Source: Rhea pennata
Lineage: Eukaryota > Chordata > Aves > Rheiformes > Rheidae
Direction of reading: 5' to 3'
Assembly: GCF_028389875.1 (NCBI RefSeq)
Contig: NC_084678.1
Coordinates: forward strand, 12,182,899 to 12,246,898
DNA length: 64,000 bases
Shown here: positions 24,174 to 35,891 of the stretch, in pieces
How positions within the stretch are numbered: position 1 is the first letter of the stretch
Layout of the letters: every line of letters begins with the position of its first letter
Notes under the pieces: model-generated
Seen by the model: the letters and a program-made list of their open reading frames with translations, nothing else
Databases searched by the model: none
Told to the model about the DNA's origin: nothing
Program-made: the position numbers and the translations under genes

Positions 24174-27100
24174 GTAGGCGCGGGAACCCCGTGAGAGCCA
24201 CCGCTCTCGCTGCCCTGCTTTAGTGCCTTTCGGCGGCCCTAACCGAACCCGACGCCTCGAAGTGATGGCGTCACGACGGCACAGTTCTTAAATGCGGCTA
24301 ATTCTGTTTCATTTCCTGATCTTTGTAGGATATTGAAGTGACATCTCCACCTGATGACAGCATATCTTGTTTAGCTTTTAGTCCTCCGACATTGCCTGGT
24401 AATTTCCTCATTGCAGGATCGTGGGCTAATGATGTAAGTACTCTTGATCAGACCTACAGAAGGATCAAGTGAAAGCATTGGTGCCTAAACTGCAAAATGT
24501 GATCTTAAAAACCTGTGTCAGGACATCTGCAAATCTTTCTCTTTGCAGGATTGCAAAGTTTGGTTTTTGGTGTCTAGGCACTAAGAGTTTTGACATGACT
24601 AAGGAGCTACTTTTGCTGAGAAATTTGGTTATGATCTTCAGATTAGTTGTGCCTCTTCTGTGTTTCTTAATCTCCAACTCAGTAGACATAGTCAATAGTT
24701 TTCCTGTTAGATTTTTATTACTTTGACCTTTTTTTTCCTGCTGGTCTGTTTTTAAGCTTCATTTCCTAGGAGGATTAGGGTAATACAGTTATGCTTATGG
24801 TTTCCAGAGGAGAAACCGTGAAGGCACTGGCGATTCTTAGCTAATTTGACAGTGTAGTCTCAAAAGGATTAGTATCTATCAATCTTACTGAAATTTCTGT
24901 TTGGGTAGAAGCATGAGATCCCAATCGTTGCAAACAGGGAGGAGAAGACTGGAATTTTAAGCTCATCAGTTAACCATTCTGTCTGGTCTGTCAGCTGGAG
25001 ACCTACACATGTAGCACTAAGATACATACAGGAGGCACTTTCTTCCTACCTGACAGTTAAGGATTCTGCAGGAGAGCACTGGGAGGTGTTACATGACCAT
25101 AAAGCACTTTTTTAGGGAGAGTTGAAGTTGTTCTTGGGTGGAGGATGTATGGCTGCATGGACGAAGGGAGTACAACGAAATAAGGTGTTGTTAGTTTTGT
25201 AGAAAACATTTGATGTTTAGAATCATTTGATTTGTTAGCTTAAGTAAGCTTAGGATCTTCAAAGAGAGAAGTTTTCATATCAATGTGTTAACATTTGTGT
25301 ATGCATCCCCTGTTGCAGGTTCGCTGCTGGGAAGTTCAAGATAACGGACAGACAATTCCAAAAGCTCAGCAGATGCACACAGGGCCTGTACTGGATGGGT
25401 GCTGGAGTGATGTATGTTCTCATTTAAAAAGAAATGAAGTTTTTTCATCCAAAAACAAAACAGCGTGTGGTTTTCAGTCACACTACAGTGCCAAATGTAG
25501 ATGCGTCCCAGGATTATTTTATAGGCTTGTTACTGTAACTCTGCTAAACAGGCCTTAATAGAACAGACTAACACGGCCAGATAGGCTGGATGAAAGTCTG
25601 TTTAAGAATGTATTTAAAACTAGGCAAGAGCTAGTACAGTTTTCTGTTTTGGTTATAAAGTAAGCTTAGAAAAGGCCTCGAACTGAGGACCTTGAATCTG
25701 AAACAGTACTGTATTTTTAGCTGAGTTTCAACCATATGTTGTTTGTATTTTGCAATATATGATTTTTTTTCCTAAGATTTTGCCAAACGTGTGAGATTCT
25801 GCAGAAATGTGTTTACAGCAGCAGGGATTGTTCTCTGAAATTACCTAGTCATGATTTGACTAGCAAAATGTTTAAGGGCTATTGTCAGTACTAAGTGTTT
25901 GCATAATATTTCAAAATACAAGAAAAGTAGGGCAGTGACAAAATTAAATACCATGGGCTTTTTTCTCCCTCTCCTTTTTAAAAAATTTCTGAGTAGAATA
26001 AGTATTTTTCACTGTATTTAAACAAATATCCCTTGTGTGTTCACACCTTATCTTTGGGATAGAATTTGGGTTTGTTATTGGTAGATAGGTGTAAGGAAAC
26101 AGTAATGGGCAAGTTTATAAAATTCCTTTTTTTTATTCCTTTTATTTTTATTGTCATTTTTATTTCTGCTTTATCCACGTACAAAACTACCCCTTTTTAT
26201 TACTATTACTAGTAAAGAACAAGACTTAACAATTTTTAATAAATAGTATATGCTAATTAATCTCTTGGATTTTTAATTATTTTTAGGATGGGAGTAAAGT
26301 ATTTACAGCTTCCTGTGATAAAACTGCCAAAATGTGGGATCTCAACAGTAATCAGGCTATTCAGATCGCACAGGTAAACAAATCCCAAACTGTTCAGTGT
26401 TTTTTTTTTTTCTCTTTTCTACTTTCATTAAAGGCTACCTTTATAAGCTAAATAGGGTAATGTTTAGTGCTTCCAAGTTAAATGAAATGTTTGTAGGATG
26501 CCTTTTACATTGCGAATATATGAGAAAACTGCTGTCAAAGTGATTTGAATAGCTCATGCAACATTTTCATGTATCTTACCTGAGAGAGCTCTTTCCATCA
26601 CTGTCGTAAGCTTGCAAAATCATTCAGCTGCATGCTGATTACTGTCTGAGCCTACAGTGTTCTTCATCTTTCTCCTTGTGTACCTAGTCCCTGCTGTTGC
26701 TTATTTCCTGCTTTCATTATAGGTTATTGTAGTCTTCCTTTTTCTACTTCAACTCTATGGGGGAGAGAAAATTAAAAGAAATGTCTGAATTCACTTTCAC
26801 AAGTGTCAGCTTTCTGCTGCAGAAATAACAGGAGTTGTAATTTACATTCGGATTTTAGAAGTGAATATTCACAGAACATGTAGTTATGGTGACTAAAATG
26901 AGTTATCAGTTACATAATTTAAGAAAAGAGTATTTTTACTGATTACTTTTTCAAGCTTATCTGAGGTGAAAAGAATTCAGGTTTAAAAATTTTGATTTTA
27001 ATATCTTGTTGGTTTAGTGAACATAAGCCTTTCTCCTGTAGCTGTTCTCAAAAGAAGAAAGCCAGTTAATAAGGGTTGCCTTTTCTTAGGAAGTCTTGAT

Positions 27101-30100
27101 CTATAGCATGACGTATTATGTCTTTATAAACAAATAGAAAACCCTGTTATTCATAGTTTATATTTCTGTTGTGACCATCTTCCTGTGTAGGGTGACTTTA
27201 TAGTTTTTTTTTTTTTTTTTCCCCATCAGGAGCCACTGTTTTTCCTCTGTAGGTCTTTTTACAGTGTTAAACAACATAAAGTCGTGATTGACAGCTTTTA
27301 TCGTAACTGCTATGACTAAAATCACTTTTTTTTGAATGCATAAAATGTGTAAATACATACAAAGCATAAGCAACAAATGCAAAATATTACTTTAGTAACT
27401 GTTGGTGTGTTTGTCCTGTCTGCTCTTCAGCATGATGCTCCCGTTAAGACTATCCATTGGATTAAAGCACCAAATTATAGCTGTGTAATGACAGGAAGCT
27501 GGGATAAAACTTTAAAGGTATGATTTTTACTTGAAAAAATGGGAATAAAGGGCACTAATATCTGTGCATAAAAATACATAACTTGAAAATATTTTCTTAA
27601 ATATACTAATACAAAAAACAGATTAGTGAGGTAGCCTGATGTCAGGCATTACATTACTCAGACTCGACAAGAGTGAAACAACTTGGTAGGACTCGCTTTT
27701 TCTTTACTAAATTAACTTGTGTGGTTAGTCCAAGTCTAAGTTTGTTCTCTCTCTTTTTTGTATCCATCAGTTCTGGGATACCCGTTCACCAACACCTATG
27801 ATGACATTGCAGCTCCCTGAAAGATGTTATTGTGCTGATGTGGTAAGCCAAGAAAAATGGTGAACTAGGGTCAGCTAGGCAGGCTGGAATGTTAATAAAC
27901 TTGACAGTTCAAAGCTTCTCTGGGTTAGCACTAAATACGGACTGTTAGTATTTGATCTCTGGGTGACCTTCACAATAAGACAAGCTGATTTTCTCGATAA
28001 GGCCTCTAGCAAGTAGGTGTTTGCATCATACAAAGCATCCTTAATATCCCTTTTAATATCACAAAGACTGAATCAACACTAGGGCTGAACTATACTTTCT
28101 GGATCTGAAGATATGTCTACAGCTGTACTTTTTTCTCTCTCTTCTTCCCCTTTCTGCCTCCCTTGCTCCCAAAAGACAGTCAAATTCCTGTAATTTCTTG
28201 ATAGATTTTTGAGAAATAATAAACAGAATTGTCTGTTGTGCTATTAACACAACTTTCTGTCTTCCAACATATTTTACAACCTTATCCAGGTTCATCCTAT
28301 GGCGGCTGTGGCCACTGCAGAAAGGGGCTTGATAGTTTATCAGTTAGAGAATCAGCCCTCTGAATTTAGAAGAATAGAATCTCCTCTTAAACACCAGGTA
28401 AATAGTTATATTTATTACAAGTGTATTTATACAGACTGTTGAAGTTTTGAGCTTTTTTTGAGCAGTTCTGAGGTGGGATTGATAATATTTCGTCAGTGTT
28501 TGATATTATGTATGTGTTGTTGAAGAGACATAGGTCTGAGAGATCTTCTAAGTTTAGATCATCTAGTATTCATAATGTTCCTACATCTTGTCTTCTCTCG
28601 AGGTGTCAAATGTGTGTACTTTATTTTTTCTACTGAAGAAATCTCTATTGCGTGTCTTCATAGGATTTAGGAATGGAAATATTGTGGCTGAAATTCTCAA
28701 GACAATTTGACCTATCTTTCAACCTTGTTTGTGTTTCACTTTATTATGCATTTGAATATGTGGGGTTTTGTGCCCTTAAGCAAAACAGCCAGCATTCAGA
28801 AAATCTGGCCCTCGAGCTTTTGTCTAAAATACTCTTTATCTTTCTCAAATTTAGCATCGCTGTGTAGCTATTTTTAAAGACAAAGTGAACAAACCTACTG
28901 GATTTGCCCTTGGAAGTATTGAAGGAAGAGTAGCTATTCATTATATCAACCCTCCAAATCCGTAAGTATTAATTATTAAAACGTTCTTTATTGCCCACTT
29001 TACAATGAAGAAAGTAAAAAGACTACTTATTTTTCAGTGCAAAAGATAATTTCACTTTTAAATGTCATCGCTCCAATGGAACGAACACATCGGTACCTCA
29101 GGATATCTATGCTGTAAGTATTCAGCATTTATGCGGTGAGGTTAGAGGCTACATATGCTCTGTGTACTCTTTTAATGTAAAATTTGTGAATTGTTTGTTC
29201 TCCTTGACCTTTTAGCCTGCCTAAAGTTGTCATAAACTTGTACTTAAAGAGCAGTCATGTTAATACATTAAGAGAAAGGACAAATTTTGCATTTCTTTTT
29301 AAGATGAACCCTGGATAAACTATTCATTAAATCGTCTTAGGGTGGAGAAAGTATTTGCTATGTCTTTTTGTTACATCACTCTTGTTCACTTTGTTCATCC
29401 TTAACACATCCTTAATTTATTGTGTAGTGGGATTGTGCCATTGAATTCCTAGCTACTACAAAAAAGGATGCTTATTGCTTTGGGTTTAAAATTGTATTTG
29501 TTAAAACATTAAAAAAAAAAAAAAAAAAAAGAACGATAGTTGCAAAAAATCATCCATATGTGTTTTTTCTCTCAGTATCCAGTGCATGTGTTGAGTGTTC
29601 CCACTGCCTGCATATATGTGGTGTTTAACGTAGCATTTTGCATGATTTTGCAGGTAAATGGGATAGCATTTCATCCTGTCCATGGTACTCTTGCAACGGT
29701 CGGATCTGATGGTAGATTCAGCTTTTGGGATAAAGATGCACGAACAAAGCTAAAAACATCAGAACAACTTGACCAGCCAATATCTGCTTGTTGTTTCAAC
29801 CATAATGGGAATATATTTGCATATGCTTCCAGTTACGATTGGTCAAAGGTAAAAATAAATAAATAAATTAATTAATTAATTTTTTACTTATATGCATATT
29901 GGCAATTGACAACAAATAGGACTTATCTTTTTCACATGAGCCTTTCAGGTTCTTTGTAAATACTAGGAGAGTCTTCCTAATTTCGCAGGTATGCAAGAAA
30001 ATTTAGAGTGATACTTTAGACAGCTGTCCAATGCAAAGCAACACTAAAGTGCTACATTCTTTATTTCTTTGTTTGATAAGATTGCTAAATAAGGCTCTTT

Positions 30101-31550
30101 TCCAATTTAGATAAGAAAAATGTAAATTACCTGATTTAAAAAGTTGCTTCTGGTTGCTTGCACTCATTCTGCTGTGGGGAGCGTCATGGAACAATATGGC
30201 AGCTAACAGGTTCTCACACATCTCTGAAAAGCACATCTCTATTCCTCATGTGGATTCCTTTATTAATTTTAAATTATTTTTAAATTAATTTTGTGGCTAT
30301 ATTGAGCCACTGTTTGGGTGTCATGTACTAAACTTCTGGTAGCATCTATTTTTCTTCCAGAATAGACTCAAAAATAGGTCATCTAGATGAGATGGAATCA
30401 CAACATACCATAGCTTGTGGGGGATTGATTCTTGTTAGTACTGCAAAAAGGGACAGCAAGGTTGAAATGTAGCTGATTTTAGTGGAAAGGCAACTAGAGT
30501 TTTACTTTTCTGTTATAACTAGTGCTTTTATATTTGAGGAGGATGTTACTTGTGCTTTTTACTGAAATTCCTATAGAAATCACACAAACTCTATTACATG
30601 CCAGCAAGAGATCTAAACTTAAATTACTATGTTGTAGTGAATGTTGTGAATGCTGACTAAAGTAAGATAACTTTAATAAACTCTAAAACAGGTGAATTCT
30701 TCTGTTCTAAACATGTCTTAAGTAGATTGCGATGATAGTTTGGTATGTATCTATCTTTGAGATTGGTAAATTGTAAACTGATAGTAAGCAGTAAGTAGTA
30801 AAACTGGTGGGTAGTAAGTTTCCTTTCTAGAAAACCTTTGTAGGACCAATTCTGTAAAGTTGGTAACTTTCAGGTTGTGCATTGGATTTTAACAGTTTTA
30901 CCAGTGCTTACTTTCCTTGCTTTTGGAACTTTTTTTACTGAATTGGTAATGTGTATGCAGTAGTGTCAATATGTAGAGTAGTATGTTTGCCTTTGTAGTT
31001 GAACAGAAGTATTTTTGCAACTGCATTTAGAACTTGGGCCTCATTTTGAAAAAAATCTTGTCTTTCACTTAAAACAAGAAATGCAAAGTGAAATAAATTG
31101 GGCAGGAGTTTTAAAGGTTTTGGTTTCTTCTCTGCCTAGAGTGACCTTTTTTAAATTCATAGTTGAGTTCCTATGTTGCATATAAAAAGTAGAGTTTAGA
31201 GTTACTTGGTTACTTCTGTGGAACATTTTCTGTAGTTCAGAAATGAATAAATACCATTTAAATTTTACTTTATATGTACAGTTATTATAAGAACTTGTTA
31301 GAGTAAGCTGTTTCTAATCCACTAATGGTGTCCAATAGTACTTGGTCTTAAAGACTTGAAGAGTAAATCTTAATAAACCAGTGTAATATGCTTACTCTTA
31401 CTTTTTAAGGTAATGTTATTTCCTCTTTGAACAGAGTAAATACAGATTATTTTGCTTTTTTAGGGTCATGAATTTTATAATCCACAAAAGAAAAATTACA
31501 TTTTTTTGCGGAATGCAGCAGAAGAATTAAAGCCTAGGAATAAGAAGTAG
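24084..31550 (+). CDS. RAE1: RAE1, mRNA export / nucleoporin WD-repeat protein (11 coding exons)
   Basis: RAE1 (Gle2/mrnp41) is a seven-bladed WD propeller that binds the GLEBS motif of NUP98 at the nuclear pore, takes part in mRNA export and acts with BUB proteins in mitotic spindle control. Coding segments: 24084-24173, 24329-24433, 25319-25411, 26287-26373, 27431-27517, 27771-27842, 28290-28397, 28855-28961, 29038-29113, 29654-29848, 31464-31550. They total 1107 nt and give 368 residues, the human length, with only scattered substitutions. The N terminus is an FG-containing [14 protein letters not shown]. Blade signatures KMWD, KFWD and SFWD are visible, and the protein ends ELKPRNKK. The start is in exon 2 with A at -3. 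Residue 92 is Gly where I recall Val in human (LDVCWSD). The gene appears intact, and the promoter type suggests constitutive expression. Confidence 0.98.
24329..24433 (+). CDS. RAE1: RAE1 exon 3
   Basis: Residues 31-65: [20 protein letters not shown] followed by [15 protein letters not shown], the first propeller blade. Acceptor tttgtag, donor gtaagt. Confidence 0.98.
24434..25318. other. RAE1: RAE1 intron 3
   Basis: 885 nt. No repeat or gene recognised. Confidence 0.7.
25319..25411 (+). CDS. RAE1: RAE1 exon 4
   Basis: Residues 66-96: [20 protein letters not shown] to LDGCWSD. Gly92 (GGG at 25397-25399) is unlike the Val remembered for human. Acceptor gttgcag, donor gtatgt. Confidence 0.97.
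25412..26286. other. RAE1: RAE1 intron 4
   Basis: 875 nt, AT-rich. Nothing else recognised. Confidence 0.7.
26287..26373 (+). CDS. RAE1: RAE1 exon 5
   Basis: Residues 97-125: [20 protein letters not shown] followed by SNQAIQIAQ, with a classical WD end. Acceptor atttttag, donor gtaaac. Confidence 0.98.
26374..27430. other. RAE1: RAE1 intron 5
   Basis: 1.06 kb intron with a T run at 27204-27220. No gene recognised. Confidence 0.7.
27431..27517 (+). CDS. RAE1: RAE1 exon 6
   Basis: Residues 126-154: [20 protein letters not shown] and TGSWDKTLK, identical to the human protein as I recall it. Acceptor tcttcag, donor gtatga. Confidence 0.98.
27771..27842 (+). CDS. RAE1: RAE1 exon 7
   Basis: Residues 155-178: [20 protein letters not shown] then CADV. 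Acceptor atccatcag, donor gtaagc. Confidence 0.98.
27843..28289. other. RAE1: RAE1 intron 7
   Basis: 447 nt. Nothing recognised. Confidence 0.7.
28290..28397 (+). CDS. RAE1: RAE1 exon 8
   Basis: Residues 179-214: [20 protein letters not shown] then [16 protein letters not shown]. Acceptor ttatccag, donor gtaaat. Confidence 0.98.
28398..28854. other. RAE1: RAE1 intron 8
   Basis: 457 nt. Nothing recognised. Confidence 0.7.
28855..28961 (+). CDS. RAE1: RAE1 exon 9
   Basis: Residues 215-249 plus two bases: [20 protein letters not shown] then [15 protein letters not shown]. Acceptor aatttag, donor gtaagt. The next intron is only 76 nt. Confidence 0.98.
29038..29113 (+). CDS. RAE1: RAE1 exon 10
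   Basis: Completes Pro250 and encodes [20 protein letters not shown] then QDIYA. Acceptor tttttcag, donor gtaagt. Confidence 0.98.
29114..29653. other. RAE1: RAE1 intron 10
   Basis: 540 nt, with a 20-base A run at 29511-29530. Confidence 0.7.
29654..29848 (+). CDS. RAE1: RAE1 exon 11
   Basis: 65 codons, residues 276-340, from [20 protein letters not shown] through [11 protein letters not shown] to YASSYDWSK, covering the last blades. Acceptor tttgcag, donor gtaaaa. Confidence 0.98.
29851..29886. repeat. (AAAT)/(AATT) microsatellite
   Basis: Short tetranucleotide tract beginning just inside RAE1 intron 11, next to the donor site. Confidence 0.85.
29887..31463. other. RAE1: RAE1 intron 11
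   Basis: 1.6 kb of AT-rich intron. No gene or interspersed repeat recognised. Confidence 0.7.
31464..31550 (+). CDS. RAE1: RAE1 exon 12 (terminal)
   Basis: Residues 341-368: [20 protein letters not shown] then ELKPRNKK and TAG. Acceptor ttttttag. Confidence 0.98.
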   Translation, partial: GHEFYNPQKKNYIFLRNAAEELKPRNKK

Positions 31551-32970
31551 TGAGTATGAATCCGACTTGTGTTACTCTACTGTTTTTCTGCCATTCTTGC
31601 CCCTACTCCACTGCTCTTCTGCCATTTGTGCCCTATTGCGCCACGATTCAGTCAACTTTGGATCGCTGATATTTAGCAGGAACTGTATAAATTACATTAA
31701 GTGTGTTCTGACTTGCTGGAGAACATCTTTCAAATTAGGTAGTCTGATATGTATAAGAAAGAAAGGCTAATATTCACATGACTTACCACTGTCTGTTCCA
31801 CAGCAATAATGTAATTGCAGCAACATCTCTAAATCTGGGTTAAGTATTCCTGCTTAGAAGCGCAAGGATTTGTATCTATGGATTTATTTTACTTGTACTA
31901 TGTTAAAAAAAACATTCATTGTAATAGTTTTGGAGAAGTTGTATAAATACTGTATTTTTTTGTAAGTACTTGAAGAATTGCAAATAATTCTTTTCAAAGG
32001 AGGCTTGATATTACTTAATATTCAGGGTTTTTTCATTGGTTTCTAATTTTTAAGATAGAAGTATTGTCTACTGTATGCCAGGAAGAAATGCCTTGCAAAT
32101 TCTTTTCCCTTATTTTCTAGATGAATTTGGTAGGTATGTAAGTGGCCAATAGCAGTGACAGAACTCAAGGTGGAAAAGACAGGCACTGTGCAAATTCCTC
32201 TTTCCTTCTTCGTTACACTCTGGCAATGCAGGAGAATTTTGAGCCACCGCTACTATCGCTTATTCTAGTCCAAAGGGGAAACTGCCATTTGTGCCAAGTG
32301 GTATAGTTCAGTAACGTGAGCAATCCATTAAAGCTTTTGTTTTGATCACCACCAAACCAATGTATGCAAAATACGTGTGCTTTAAACTGCTTTAAAACTG
32401 ACATTTTTAAAGTTAGTTCTTTTACCATTTTTTGTCCCTTAATGAGTTTCTGAAGTGAAAATTTTTCATTTTTGCATTAATTAGAAAGTAGTGCTGGTGA
32501 GTTTCATCCTCATCAAAAATGCTGTGAAGCAAAGTTAAAACAATGTGGATCTTTCTGACTTGAAACTACCACTGTTTACTTCAACTAGCCTGTTGTATAC
32601 ATGCCAAAGTTTTCTTTTTAGAAGCGAGTGCTTATTATTCCTGTTAACTATTATTTGTTTGATAATGACTAAATAAAAGAAGGGCAGCACGTATAGAAAT
32701 ACCTGTCATATTGTAAAAATTCTCTGTAAAGCTGTATGTTGCAACATTTATGATTATGGATTCATGCTACATTTCAAATAAAATTTTTACTAAATCCTTT
32801 TTTATATTCAGTAGTTCTGTTTTAGTAACATAGGCAAGGTGTTGTGCTTCACTTTTAAAAGCAACTTCATGTCTTTTCTCTGTAATTCAGATCTTGTTAT
32901 GAATCATTCCTGTGTTTTCGCCTCAAATTAAAAGGACTAATGTTAAGAATAAAAGCCTTTTGTTTCATGC
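31551..32970 (+). other. RAE1: RAE1 3' UTR and polyadenylation signals
   Basis: AT-rich untranslated region with AATAAA at 32672-32677, 32777-32782 and 32948-32953. The clustered signals suggest alternative cleavage 1.1-1.4 kb after the stop. Which one is used cannot be told from sequence alone. Confidence 0.6.
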
Positions 32971-35877
32971 GAATGAATCAAGTTCCTTGCTATCTCAGCA
33001 GCCAAACACCTGACAATTTCTCTTCAGTACAATGAGTCATACTTTCTTCAAAATCTCTAGTTTAGTGGTCCCTTAACTTCAGACTCTTTCTTTTGCAGTG
33101 TTCGTCAGTTCTTGCTTGGTGTATATTTGAGGAAAGTTCATGAAATACGCTGCTGATGTTTAGAGATGCTCTGTACTGGATTTTGTTTCTTAAGATAGAT
33201 TTCTTCCTGCTACTTCTACATTTTATGTGGTTTTAGTTTTTACATTCGTAGACTATTCATTTCGTTTAAGATAGGAAAGAGTTCCCAGCTGCTACAGCAA
33301 TAGCTGGTCATCTGCTCAAACCGTTCTTTTGTTTTTATTGCATGTCATTTTTTAAGATTGTGTGTGCTTGTTATGCTGTAATCTTCAGCTGTACGCACAT
33401 TTTTCCAGTCTTCCCACTCGAATGAATACCAGCAAGCACCTAGCAGGCTCAAGGTCAAGTGTGTGTAATCACTGCTGACAAAAAAAGAAAATTCTTACTC
33501 TGTGTGCAGAACTGGTATAAACAGGGAAGAACGAAGTGAATTGTCTCTCTTGCTTAAAAAAAAATCTATTTATTTGTTTAAATACTTAACAATGTGGATA
33601 AAATGACAAGAAAATAGATTCACTCTGACTCAGCAGATACCTTTCCACTGCATCCAATGGAATTGCACCTAGTTAGGTGGGTATTGAGTTTGCCCAAAAT
33701 ATATTTTCATCATGGAGCCAGCACTGGTTAAGTCCCTTTTTGTTGAGTGATAGAGTTTTATATTAATATATTGAGTACTTACTTGCCAGTAGAAGTCAAT
33801 TTTTTATCTGTCAGCAAGGGTTCAGAATTTAGTCATTGCATTAATTGTTCAGACTAATTTTAGAAGGGCATATTTTCCATTACATTCCTGTGCACATTAG
33901 ATATGTTCAACTGGGAGGACAGAGTCAAACTTTGAAATGATTTGTTTTCCATTACCCAAGTTATGAGAATGCATTGGCAATTTACTCTTCCCTAGAATTA
34001 TTGTGAGGTTCTCATCTAAAATACACACAGCTGTATCCCTTCATTCTGTGCTTATTCATACGCAGTTCAGTGTTACACATGTTCTGGAAATGTAATAACT
34101 TGCTATGCTATGTCACCTGTCCAGAAAACTTGAATTATGTAGAATGTTAGATTCTAATGTGCACACAAAGCCAACTGTTGGAATGCTAGATTTATAAAGA
34201 AGCAAGTTATTTTCATTATTTGTTGAAAGTTTGCTGATAATGCTCATATTGCACAAAAATAATCCTTGGAATAAAGAGCAACTGGGCTAAAGAAGACCGA
34301 TAAAGTAGTGACATTTTATAAAAATTTTTGTATGAGCTATCTTAACTTTCTTGTTGCTAGTTTTACATGTCAGGTTAATAAAATGTCAATACATTAACAA
34401 AGTTTGTATGCCAAAGCCTTTCACCAATGAAAACAAGACATATTTACATAATTGCAAGCAATCGAGACGGTGTGTCTTAACTTACTACCTGTCAGCTGAA
34501 GTGCAATAGCTGAATTGGTGAGTAGTTTCCTAGTCTAGAAATAGGTCAGTTTGAGTCATTCTCCTGTGAAATAGGGTTTTGGGATAGGGGTGGGGTTCGG
34601 TTGTTGTGGGAAATTTCAGTAAAACCACTGCCTAGTTCAATTTAGATGTGATTAAGTGCTAGTTGTAGGCGAGGTGTTTGGGCAGCTGTGCATTATAAGG
34701 AATCATGTCAAACCAGTCTCCAAAGGTCTGTCTGGCCTTTGAAATGACAGAAGCCATTTATTTCTCATGTTTGCTCTTCTGCTGTTGCTGTTATTCACAG
34801 AGATGGACCAGGACTGAGCGCAAAAAGAAATGCTGAAGTGCCTCGTTTTTACATCCCTAGAGTCACTAGCTAAGTGTGACATATGGTTTAGGGTAATGCT
34901 AATTTACCTTTCATCTTCCTCCAAAACTTTCAGCTCCCTGGTTTTTTAAACACCAATTTTCTACGCTTTATAACCGTGTTTCGCTGTTGCCATCTGCAGA
35001 AAGGAAGGGAAAAGGATGAGGTGTTTTCACAGCCCCCACTGTGGAGAGTTGGCTAAGCATTACGAAGTTTCACCTTCAGAATCCGGCACTGTTTGAAAGA
35101 GGTGATCATTACTGCAGTAATCTCAGCTAGAAATGACTCATGTTTTGCATTATGCTTTACTTAGTAAATTAATAAGTGCTGTATAATATTCAGATACTCT
35201 CAGAACTAGCTTGAAATCTATGATTAATTAAGTTTTTTTTTCACATTACTAGTCTTTCACTTCCTCATCCAGTTGAAGGATGCCTTTTGGGTTACTGACT
35301 CACTGGATGCTGGGATGCAAGTGCATGCTGGAACACAGAACATGTTTTCCTGTATTTAAGCCTTTTACTGTATATTCTGAATTTCTGACTGACAACACGT
35401 AAGTGAAAAAACAAATAACTTGATTTTTTTCGCCCTTAAAAAACCTACTGCTTTCAGTTATTCCTGTAACAATATACATTGTTAATGCTTCATGTTGATA
35501 CATTTGTTGGTATGGATTTTTTTTTGATACAGCTATAGCTGTGGGAACCAAGTGATTTATCTGTTAATAAGGGCATAAATGTCACTTTTATTCAAGGAGA
35601 CTTCTGCAAAAGGTATGAACTGTAGATCTGTTCATGTGCATACTTACTTCAGAAGGGAAGTACTTTTTTAAGGCGCTTCACTGTACAATATTTTCCCTAG
35701 CTTGTTAAACTTGCAGGCCAGGTGGGAGCCGTCCCTTCACCACTAGTGCTACGACACAAAATATGAATGGAATAAATCGTAATAAAACCGAGTTCTTACT
35801 AGAATTTTCTATTCCGGCGGTTGCAGTGATGCTCTAAACGCGTAGTGTAAACCGACTGCTGTGAATCTCTCTTGAAG

Positions 35878-35891
35878 CCAGGAGGTGGCAG
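35878..35891 (+). promoter_or_regulatory. CTCF-type core motif
   Basis: CCAGGAGGTGGCAG fits the core consensus CCASNAGRKGGCRS at every position. It lies in a CpG-rich patch (about 35815-36000) inside otherwise AT-rich intergenic DNA, where regulatory sites of this kind are often seen. Occupancy is an inference. Confidence 0.5.

Larger units (their letters stand above)
23625..24260 (+). promoter_or_regulatory. RAE1: RAE1 CpG-island promoter
   Basis: An abrupt change from AT-rich sequence to a GC-rich, CpG-dense block with no TATA box. It has repeated GC boxes ((CCCCG)n at about 23674-23696 and again near 23720 and 23745), and two NRF1-like sites in inverted orientation at 23734-23744 and 23764-23774. 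A donor-like GCG|gtgagt at 23849/23850 marks the end of the untranslated first exon. These are the usual features of a housekeeping promoter. Confidence 0.85.
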
